Source of the DNA: Lateolabrax maculatus
Lineage: Eukaryota; Chordata; Actinopteri; Acropomatiformes; Lateolabracidae
Reading direction: 5' to 3'
DNA: 64,000 nucleotides
NCBI GenBank assembly: GCA_031216445.1
Contig: CM062199.1
Location: forward strand, 9,855,001-9,919,000
How positions within the stretch are numbered: the first letter of the stretch is position 1; every line of letters starts with the position of its first letter. The notes under the pieces were generated by a model. That model was not told where the DNA came from and did not search any database. It was given only the letters and a program-made list of their open reading frames with translations. Shown one piece after another: positions 50,800-61,500 of the stretch. Both the position numbers and the translations under genes were made by a program.

Positions 50800-51262
50800 T
50801 GGAACCTCTCGGTTGATTTTGGATTTTCAAGGGGTGTTATCAACAGGCGGAGAAAACCAATCAGAGCAACGAAACGCCGTCCTGTTGTACAGTACGTCCT
50901 GTCAGAAGTACGACAAACACATATTTATCATCAACATAAAGTTTAAGTGCAGTTGTTTTTCTTTTAGAGAAAATTTAGCGTCCAGTCCGTTTAATACTGC
51001 CGCTGTAGCCAGCCGGGGAACGCTAAAACGTTCCGTATCTGCAGCAGCCATCTTGGTTATTTACTAAGATGCTTCAACGGCGCTCCTCTCTGTCAGTCAT
51101 CGTATTAAACCCACGTCATACTAGATAAACGGTTGTGATTGGCTCGCCCGACACAACGACGCTGACGGTAACAAGGAAATCAGTTTGAATGGGAGAGGGG
51201 CCAGACGTATCTGCCAGAGCAAATCAAACATGAGCTGCAGATTCGTCTGGCTCCCAGGCTAG
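50800..51262. mobile_element. GC-richer repeat ending in a hairpin (MITE-like)
   Basis: This stretch is richer in GC and CpG than its flanks. Near its right end, GCCAGACGTATCTGC (51200-51214) and GCAGATTCGTCTGGC (51237-51251) form an inverted repeat with one mismatch and a 22-nt loop, followed by TCCCAGGCTAG. I recognise this end from teleost repeats. The left boundary is uncertain and no transposase is visible. Confidence 0.5.
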
Positions 51263-53114
51263 ATGTTTACTGTACACCATTGGTGATTTCATACCGTTCT
51301 GGATGAAATTTAAATTTGGATGCAAATCATAAGGTGTCCCACTTTCTATAATATTCCACTTATACAGTACTATTCTCATCCAATAATAAAGGAATAATGA
51401 CAATCTTGTGCACCAGATTGTAAATTAGACATAAACTGTCTCTCAATCCTGTCATGGCCTGAGGAAGACACTGAGAAATGACATTTATTTACAAGTCTGT
51501 CAGTCTGAATACATTAATGCAGTCCTCTGACAACATAACACTTCAGACTGAACTGACATCCCCTTTGTCCTGGCATTCACTGTCACTTGAACTATGTTTT
51601 TTTGCAAACACTAATTACATCCACATAAGGATTTGCATCACACTCTGGATGGCCTGTGCGTGGGACTTGAATACGCAGAGATTCAGATTTTTTTTACTGT
51701 CGAGACACTGACGGCCCCAAACAGCCTGGAGGTATAACTACTGACCTTTCCTTAGGAGAACTTTATTTTTCATGCCAGTGGGATTTGGAAGGAAGACCTT
51801 TTAAAAGAACCTTATCTGTTTATTTCAGTATGTCTGGTTTTCTCACAATTATGTTGATTTGCATGGAAAAAGTTATGCAAAAGTTTATATTCGTTTCCTC
51901 TGCGGCTAGGTTGGAGACAAGAGTAACTACAGAAAGACTCCCTGGCTTGTTTAGGAGGAGAAACTTTACAACATAGTAAAGTTCTGATTTTTAACACTTG
52001 GCATCATTTTCCCTGCATAAAGACCAAATATTTAATGTGAGTTTGTGTTCCTGTGTAGTGCAAACCAAGGCCTCATGTGAGTATTTTGTACAGAGAAATG
52101 TCCTCTTTACTCACTGCAGATCTCAGCAAGAGGCTGCTGGCAGGAGGCTTGCTTCTTTCTTCCCCTGAGGACTCTGTGCTTCATCCAGGACCAGTGGAGA
52201 TGGACATGCATACACCATGTTGCAACACTAAAGATTGCATATTGTGTGTAGTGGAAACTGGATTTCTAATCTGAACACTAACAACACTGGTCCCCAGGTT
52301 GAGGACGGTGTGTGTGTGCGCATGTCACATGTGCATTTGTGTCTGCAAAATTTCATTACAGGATCAATGCAGCCCTGCCCGTCTAATTTGGTTAATATAT
52401 CCCTCAGGAACAAAGAGCCAGCTTTTAACGATATTATGAACTGTAGCCTGTGCCAAAGTATCACTACTATTTAATCATCAATAAAGACAGATCCAAGAAA
52501 GTGGATGATGACAAGGTGGCAGGATCTAATTTCCTAGTGCTTTAGTCAGCTAGTTTGAGTGAAGAAAGGGTAAAAGGGGTCTCTGTGAGAACACCTTTTT
52601 CCCTTGGTTTTAATTGGAATAAAATGACAGTGGTTCCAGCCAGTAACCCTCCAATGATTGAACCTTCAGAGGAGTAATTTTGTTGAATCCCTCTCCTTGG
52701 ACACTTCCCTGCACGCTACTGACAAAAGGTAATGGATTACATACAGCTAAAATGAGCAACGATGCACTAGTGCCACCATCAGAGACCATGAGGAATTACA
52801 CCAGATGAGTAATGGTGATCCTCCTACTGTGTTGAACCAATATTACAGCATGTTTAAGAATGAGGTGCTCCAACATTGTTGGTACTACACCAGGACTCCT
52901 GGTTTGTGTGAAGTTGAATTAGACACACTGTCCTCGTGGTGTAAATAAGATACACAACTGGAAACCATATAATCAAAAACCAAAAGCTGAAAGTTCCCCT
53001 CTCAACAAACCCAGGAGACAAACTTGGTATTGGCATACCTCTTTTGCTTTAACCATATAAAAACATAATTTTAGCCAGTAAGCCACAAACACACAAAATG
53101 TACACACTAAACTT

Positions 53115-55150
53115 AAATGGAGTTTTAAAATGTTTATTAAAAAAATAGAAAAACTTACATAAAAAAAACAAGGTATACATCTATATGTCAGTCATTTACA
53201 CATTTACACACAACCCATCCTTAATTACACACATGAGCTGGGGATTTGGTTCGTGGCAATATCATGAAACAATCCATCACTTGTCCTTGAGATGGCTCAA
53301 TAATAGCCGCACTGAAAAAAGGGGATAATGCTTACAGTATCATGTTGAGTCCATCAGTTAGCTATGCAGGGTGGTCCAATAATCAGACTTTTGAAACATG
53401 ACCTCACCAAATTTTGGTTGTTAATGACTCTACCAAAACTCCTGTAATGAGTCTGACATCCCAAGCTCAAGTCTTCTTATGGATTGCTGTGTAAATTATG
53501 TAGCTTTGAAACCTTGTCTTTAAATATGGGAGAGGAAACTCTTATACAACTGGTTTATAATTATAACCTTTGAATTAAAAAAAACAATGATGTGAAATAA
53601 TGTGCAGTAGGAGTCTACTCCTGGAGCATACACCTAGAAGCTGCATGTAAAAATAAAAGCCAGGTAAACCTGGCAGTGCTTATAGAAACAAATGGGTAAT
53701 ACAGAAAGCTGGCTACGTACAGGAAAAGGGGCAAATTTGGTCATTTAAGAAGGCAGTTAACCTGTTGCTTTAACAGAATCAAAAAGGAGATATAAGGCAA
53801 AACACAAGCACTTTGCTGGTAATAAGTAGCACCAACTATTTTTGAAATGAGTAAACACTGCTACAGGTGCATTTCCCCAGTACAGCCTACAGTGTATCAA
53901 GAGGAAATACACCCTAATCAAACTATTTAATAGAGTGATATGTTTAAAATGAGGTGGAAAAAACATTTGTATTGGTAAAATTTCAAGTGAAATGTTGGCG
54001 TTGTGGGATTTTTGGCACATTTCTCATGTTGCAATACCATAGCTCCCCCTTCTGTTGGAAAGCTGCACACACACGCGCACACACACCCACACAGACAGAC
54101 ACACACACAAACACACACACACCTTCAAGGCCCTTCTATCCATCTATTGCACAGATCAATGTAGTATAGGAAAAAAAAAAAAAAAAGTAGTGGGGAGAAC
54201 CCCTAAAATAAAACTAAAATGTGAAATAAATTAAATAAAAGCGAGTCATTATTGCACATAAACGCAACAAACATAAAATAAGGTGGTAATGTTTACAAAA
54301 CATAATAGTGCCAATGTGAACAAAAAAAAATCCCTTAGTGACAAAAACAAGAGAACAAAAGGATACTAACCAACAAACAAAAATTTAACACTTGGTACAT
54401 TCAAACAAGTCATCACAGTTTAAGCACTTGAGACAAGGTCCGTTTTGTGCCATCACACCAAAAACATCAAGTCAGCGTTGTGCTGCATAGGTAGAAAGGT
54501 AGTGCTTTTCTTGAGTCCAGAGTACAATTTGTAGATGATATTCCAAGCTGTAACAACTCCGAATCAAGAGCGTAGCCAATAGGGATTTGCATTTAGAAGA
54601 CCAAATGAGTCCAAAACCTGATCCAAAAGGCCCAATAAGAGTCAAAACTTCAAGACAGACCAGGTTTGATAAACCACTTCAGTACTATGGCACGTGATGT
54701 TGCCATCTAAGACGTTCAAGTTGCATGGAAACTCAATACTTGACTGAACTCTTCAGCCATCCAGCCAGAGTTGTTTTTAGCTGAAAAATGACCCTGGTGA
54801 GAAGACCCAGTCTGGGAATCAGTGATTCCTCAATCAACTCAAAAGTCTGTGCTGGTGTGATTTTAATTTAGAGGAAGGGCTTCTGACTACCATCAGACCG
54901 ATGCAACAAAATTAGCACATCTAAGACTATAGGCCGCTTACAGTCTTCCTTCACTGAGTGAGCCTTGCAGTATCACTTGGAGATCGATCATTTGACACCT
55001 TGGGAGACAACTTCAACTGACTTGAATTCCAGGATGAAATAGGCGTGTTTTTGAGCACCTCCAACAACGACAGAAACCAGGTGTATCATGAGTCATTCAC
55101 GGTCTTCAAAAACCAATGCCAGTCAAGTCGAGTCATGCAGCTTCAGTCTT
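53115..55150 (-). other. tent4a: tent4a 3' UTR and poly(A) signal
   Basis: AATAAA on the minus strand at 53138-53133 is the most convincing poly(A) signal. It is followed on the transcript strand by a G/T-rich stretch (TTAGTGTGTACATTTTGTG) of the kind expected downstream of a cleavage site. This gives a 3' UTR of about 2.0 kb, which includes a GT/AC-rich tract at 54068-54121. Earlier weaker signals could be used as well. Confidence 0.6.
54068..54121. repeat. Imperfect (AC)n tract
   Basis: AC-rich with several interruptions. It lies within the probable tent4a 3' UTR and reads GT-rich in the transcript. Confidence 0.85.
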
Positions 55151-55594
55151 TCATCTGCTCTGGTTAAGAGCAGGAAGGTTGTCCCTCTTTCGGCGTCGCC
55201 AGGTGTGACGGTTGTACTGCTGCTGGTTCCTGAAACCTGGTGCCGTGGTATGACCCTGGGGAACAAACCGCCGCTGGGGACTGAAGTTACCTTGAGAGTG
55301 ATTCTGACCTTGGAGACCACCTTGGTTGTGCTTGAAGCCAACTTTGTGTGACTCAAGGGAGCCATGGGAATTGGATCTAATGTTGTACGTGTGGCTCTGC
55401 TGCCCTCCTACCTGAGGATGGTGGAGCTGGTGGAGGGGGCTGGGGAGAGGGCTTGTGGAGTTAGTGTGGTGGGAGACTTGTGCAGCTTGCGATGTGTGAC
55501 GGTGCACAACACTGATGGAAGGTGGATTCTCATGGTAGAACTGGCAATCAGAGAGTGAGGGGATGGTTAGGTTCTCTGGGAGAGACATGTGGAC
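55151..55594 (-). CDS. tent4a: tent4a coding exon 12 (residues 675-821, C-terminus and stop)
   Basis: The acceptor TTCTAG/GTC is preceded by a long pyrimidine tract; the stop is TGA at 55153-55151. It encodes a His/Gln/Ser-rich tail ending QQQYNRHTWRRRKRDNLPAL, followed by NQSR. The basic end matches the YNRTGWRRKK-type C-terminus of human TENT4A and is likely a nuclear-localisation or RNA-contact element. Confidence 0.92.
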   Translation of the reverse strand, partial: VHMSLPENLTIPSLSDCQFYHENPPSISVVHRHTSQAAQVSHHTNSTSPLPSPLHQLHHPQVGGQQSHTYNIRSNSHGSLESHKVGFKHNQGGLQGQNHSQGNFSPQRRFVPQGHTTAPGFRNQQQYNRHTWRRRKRDNLPALNQSR

Positions 55595-58500
55595 CTAGAA
55601 GAAAAGAAGAAAAAAGAAAAAAGAAGCAACAGAATAAGCAAAAAGAATTCTGTCAAGAGTGGGTTTTGTGCATTTTTGAAACACATTTAACAAAAGAAAT
55701 CTCATGGTCAAATGTATTTGTTTGAAAATTCCAGATAGAGGGAAATGCAATAGTTTCCATGCCCTCATAAACATCATCTAATTTTAATTTTTCAATTGAA
55801 AAAGAAAATAAAACTGTGTACTTGTCAATAGGTTTAACACTGCCTAAACTGAGAAAGATTAGTGAAGGTTTGTGTCTTTTCTGCAAACTGCAAACGGTAA
55901 AATAATTAAACCGACCTGAGGCGTGGTGTGGATGAAGCCCGCTGAATGTGTGGCGCTCAGGTCAGTAGCCATCTGCATTACTGAATGGACTGAGGCCAGG
56001 GTAAGGGGGTGGAGTTGGATAGTAGCATTACTGCTCGGGGGAGAATCAGACTCCTGAGAAAAGAAAGTTCAGTTGCAGAAACAAGATTAAAAACTTCAGC
56101 AGTTGAACTATTGACCAATGATGGCAGAGGGCATCATGTTGCTATGATCAAGTTATTCTGACAATGATCTTTGTGAATGCATAAAAACAAACCATTACCC
56201 GTGTCTTGAATTGAACACTGTGTGTTGCCAAAGTGGTTGCGAGCCACTGAACTAATGATTCACTGATCTAGTAAATGTTTGAAAAGACAAAACATCCTTT
56301 GGCCTTACGATGTCACTACCGAAGGAAGAGAGCGAGGATGCAGAGGATGATGATGAATGGTGTTGAGGGCTGGGGAGGAAGACTGGAGAAGGTGATGGGG
56401 AATCAGCACTGAGAGGGGAGGAAGTGTCTCTCTGATCCTCCACAGAAACAAGCATCAGCCTGGCAAGGTCCTGCTCACAGTTCTCTAGATCTAGGAGCAA
56501 ACAGAACACTACTGTTGAGAAATCATCTAAACTTCACAGCATCAGGTATATTCACCACATATTTAACTGTAAATAGGGGAAACATTTTGTCACTTTTCTG
56601 GAGCCATCACAAAATACAACTCCAGTCTAAATGTTACAACAAGTAGATGCAAACCCAAGGTTGCCACAAAGTTACCATGGTTCTCCAGCTTGGCATACTG
56701 CTTTGCTCCCCACTTCTTGATTGTCCAGTCCCTGTAGGCCAACACCTCTGGGCTGACTTTGATGATGCGTCCTAAAGTACTGCAACACAGAGAGGTATAG
56801 TCCATAAGGCTATCAGTAAAAACTCAGAACTACAGCTGGGAAAAACATCATTAAAAAAAAGTTACAAAATTAATTAATTAATGAAGAAACCAACCTGTCA
56901 TACTCTTTGTTGGGGTAGGCGCGTGCAAGAGGAGACACACCATGACTCAGCACCATGTAGGCAAAGTCAAACACCTGCTTGACTTGCAGGACTCCATATG
57001 AACTCCTGCCCACGTCGTTCTCTGTGAAGATCAGAAAATTATGAGATTACAACACTAGGACAGCTTTGGACAATTCAATACATTCAACAAACTGGGTATA
57101 AAACCCCAGTAAATGCACTGATGCCAGATACTAAATGTTTGCTACTACATTGATCCACATCCTCTATATTGATGGGTGAATTGATCATGTCACTCTCCAC
57201 TTATCCATCAATTCAAATCTCAATCTAACCTGGCTGTATTGGATCTTCTATGCAGAGCATTGATGGCCTGTTTCCATTCCCCATGGCTTTGAGCATGTCC
57301 TCCTTGGACAGGTAAGCCCCCCCGTTCTTCACCCTGATGCCGGTCTTCATGTAGTTGAAATCGCGGCCGTACAGCTCAAACAACTCAATCAGCAGGATAC
57401 CCAGGTTGATGTTGGAACGCCGCGTGTCGATCCGAGGGTGCAACTGTGATTAGCAGGACAAGGAAAACTCATTACTTAGACTTTGTAACTAAATCCAGCC
57501 GGTCTGAATCAGTTCCCTGATGGACAGCACAGCAATACAATATTGAACTTGCAGAAACACCAAACATCAATCTGATGCACGACACACACAAGATTAAGTG
57601 TATGAAATACCATGAACACATAAAACAGTACAACACAAACATTCATTTTGCAATCTACTTCTATAACAAATACCAAAAACGCATGTTAATACAGCACCCT
57701 GAAGTCACTGACCTCTTTAGCTTTGGTTGATCCACCAGTAGGGTTTTAACATTGACGGTAATTCATTCAGATACTGAGGAGTTATATAAAAAAACTGACT
57801 ATAAACTTATTTGCCTTATAAACATATGAACACTGTCCTCTCATCTTTTGTATCAGAATGCCAAAATGAGGAGCTTTTTAGATTTGCAGTGTTTTGAATA
57901 GACAAGAAAGCGTTTATGTAGATGTTGCATGCATGCATATGTGTACCTGCAGAAAGCTGATGGCCATTAGTATGAGGCTGTAAGAGCTGATGCCTCCAGT
58001 GAAGACTTCATTCAGATCCCTCTGCAGTAGGAACTGCTTCAGGACGAAGATCAGAGGTGGAAGAACTGTGTACTTCTACAAGACAGAAAGACAAACATAA
58101 AGAACAAACAAAAAAAGGCCACATTTGCGCTGAAAACAGGGCTGGACGATATGGCCAAAAATGTTATCACAATATATGTTTAAGACTTTTTTCCTTAGAA
58201 CAGAACCCTAATAAAACCAAAAAGTTGATTGTGGTTTATAATATACAATTAATTATCAGAACAAATAATTATACAGAAACAAGACTTTATGTTAAATATT
58301 CAATAAATTAAATAATATGTAATCAACTGTTATTCCCATCACAGGCTTTGTTTCATACATGGCTCAAACATTTGAGAGGAAATATACTGAACATTAATGA
58401 AATAAAATGAAATAAAATAAAATAATAAATTATCAGTAGAATGTCATTTTTCCTCTTTACTTCATGTGGCAGTGGTGAGTCAAATACAAACAGGAAGTGC

Positions 58501-61500
58501 AAACTCAACATTAGTTTCCAAATCTTTTTAGTAATGATTCAATACACAGCTGTTTCATTGTGATGCATTAGGACGATCACATACTTTGTGTAACAATGTT
58601 GCATGTTTTTGGTGCTTTTCGGAACACAACGAGAACCAATGGCTTCTGTAATGCAAACAGGGACTTGGGCATCTACCATTAAGCTGATGAATGCTGCTAA
58701 TTAACAGGTTGATTGACACTTATTAAATACATAAAATGTCATTAAGGGAAAGATTAAATACACCAGCGTTATCCTTTAAACTACACTAGATACACGTACA
58801 AATGTTTGACTTAATAGCTTACCAATGGCCAGGTGGAGCTGGTGACCAGAACACTGCAGTTGTGTCCAATTGTTTAATAAAATGGCTTTCACTATGACAC
58901 AGGCGCTTCCACAAGCCCCTGGGCAATTATCTCCGCGGTGTGGTCGTCTGGAAAATATGCTGTTTCAAGGCATCTGCTTTGAAGATTCCTTTCCTTTTCA
59001 ACGTAGTGTATTGTGAGACTCGTGTGGTAAGGACTTGCTACTAGGCCACACACATGTTCGTGTATGAGTCGGTAGAGGAAAATGGACTCAAAACTAACTA
59101 TCGGCAATAAATGTCAAATGTATCATCGTTATCCAGGAAGAGTTTATGGTGAATACTATCGAGATAGTTTTATTGCCCAGCCCTAGCTGAAAACGTCGAG
59201 TGTTACAGGCTTACCTTAAGATAGCTTTTGATGAACTGCGCTGCTTTGACGGCAGTCTCCACATTGAAGCTGATGTCCACTTTCACCTCCGTTTCATGGT
59301 CAGTAAGCTTGATGATTGGTACCTGAGGACAGTTCATAGGGTCAACATTTCATTATAAACTAACTGACACAACCTCTTTTCAGACCAACTGAGTGGGTCC
59401 CCAAAGTAAAAAGACCCTCAGCTCCTGGTGACTTACTGTAGCTTTGTCGAGGACCTTGATGGGATATGGGCCGGCCACATTGTGTTTCTTCAGGGCCTGT
59501 TCCAGTTCCTGCAGCGGGGGATGGTCCCACTTTCCAAACACCACCAGGTCAATGTCACTGAGAACAAAAACAGAGTACTTAGTACCTTAAAAAGTTAATC
59601 CCTCAAGTATTCTGTCTACACATGGTCTAGGGCCTAACTGTATGTTGTTAAAGTAATTCAGGCTTTTGGAAAAGTCTGTAATCCTGTTTTGTCTACGTAG
59701 AGCCCATGCCACTGGGTCACGAGCTGGGGAGGGGGGTGTCTTGTAGTTATTTTAAAGAACTACATGATTTAAAAAAAAAAAAAGGACTTGTGACTATAAC
59801 TGTAGGGTTACAGTGAAGCAACATTTCTTTGTCTCTTCAACTGAACAATATGTTCTTGACCACCTCTCCATGCACAATTTATTCTAAAACACTGCAGTGA
59901 CTGTGCAAGGTACGGAGTTGATGAATTCAAGTAGAAATATTAGCTAATATAGAAAAATTAGTTCAATCAAATCAATATGTTGTTGATTGTGGAGCCCAAA
60001 TATGAGTATTAAGTAAATTCAGTGATGCAACGTTGAAACAATCATTGCATTAAACAGCTGTCTTATTTCTTCACTCCAAAAAACACTGTAATTACTGCCT
60101 AGACTAATACATTATTTGTCAAATGGAGCTGTTGAAATTATTTAGCTCTTGTTTATTTGCACAACAAATATGCTGCAATGTCAACTGTTTCTAATATTGC
60201 GCAGCTCTTTAATCCAGTAATCCTCATAACAGGGCCTTGACAAAACATACTGTACACAAACACCATGGCCGCACATGACAAAGATCTAAGAAAATACTTA
60301 AAACTTTGCGTCAGCAACACTGAATACTGTATGGTAACATTAAGGAAGCTCTGACCAAAATGAACATAAACACACCCTACCAAGAATAGTGACCCTACTT
60401 CCTAAAAACTAGCATGTCAATGATACATTTCAAAAGAAGTCCATTTAAAAAAAGGTCAGACTGTAGAAGAAAGATACACAATGAATACCTTGTTGGAAGA
60501 TAAAGTCCTGTGCTGAAGCTGCCAAATATCTCCACCTGCGGAGTACAAGACAAATTAATACAAACCTCTTTAAACCCATTCAATTTGATTGCTCATGTCT
60601 TAAATTAGTTTGACCTTTTTGTGTTAGCAGTTTGGACACGTAAAGGTTTAGTTGCTCTGCTCTACTCTACTCTGAAACGTTTGATCGCCTACATGCATTC
60701 TTGCTTGAAAAACAAATGACAGGAAGATCAAACTTGATAAAATGTCACTGTAAGTTACTGCCTTGTGTGTGTCTGCTTTCTCACGCCAAAGCAGCTGGTC
60801 AGGAGGGAATAAAAGGTAGCCAAGAGAGAAAAAAAAAAAAAAGTGAATTAAACATTTTTTGTCATACTGATTGACTGTCAAGGTCAATCAAAGTTTGGCA
60901 GGGTGTGCATGTCTTTCTGTAAAGTTTAATTCTGTAAATGTTAGTTTAAAGTCTCTGAATGTTAGGTTAAATATTACACACTGATCTCTGTAGAACAAGT
61001 GCAGTGTTATTTTCTGTATGGCAGTCTTATATATTATTACTGACTGTGGTTTTATGTCTACTTAAATGATGAAAAGCCGTTTTTTCTGGTCAGGGACCAA
61101 AGCCCACTACAAATATTAAACATTTGAACTACCACAGCTTGGAATAGTAACATAAAATGGTCTTTAGAGGAAAGAAAGAAAGAAAAAAAAAAATCTAATT
61201 TAGAGTGAGGCCCAGTGGGACTTCTCTGGTCCATGATTAGCTCAAAATGTTTATAATGTTAACCAACAAAAATGCAATCTGTTTCAAAGTGCACTCAGTG
61301 TAACATTTTGCTGGCAACATACAATGGAAAATAATTCACTAATGTTACTTTGAGACTGCAAGTGACATGAATAATGATTACATCTGGCCAACTCTGTTTG
61401 GACGCGCAGTGTAAACTAGGCTGTTGACAGCCTACAAGCATGGCCAAACAGAATACGTAGAGTGCAGTAAACGTCCATACACGCTGAGTATATGTGACAA

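Larger units (their letters stand above)
33621..53110. other. Intergenic region between tent4a and adcy2
   Basis: About 19.5 kb with no coding gene that I can support. It holds a pyrimidine-rich tract (35.24-35.74 kb), TG microsatellites (40.2-40.5 kb), an inverted pair of CCCTAACC-type repeats, a duplicated block (41.45 and 45.31 kb), R1 copies, C homopolymers (42583, 50653), a dead Tc1-like element and a hairpin-ended repeat. The remaining stretches (36-38, 42.7-44.8 and 46.5-49.5 kb) are AT-rich unique sequence in which I see nothing. Confidence 0.8.
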
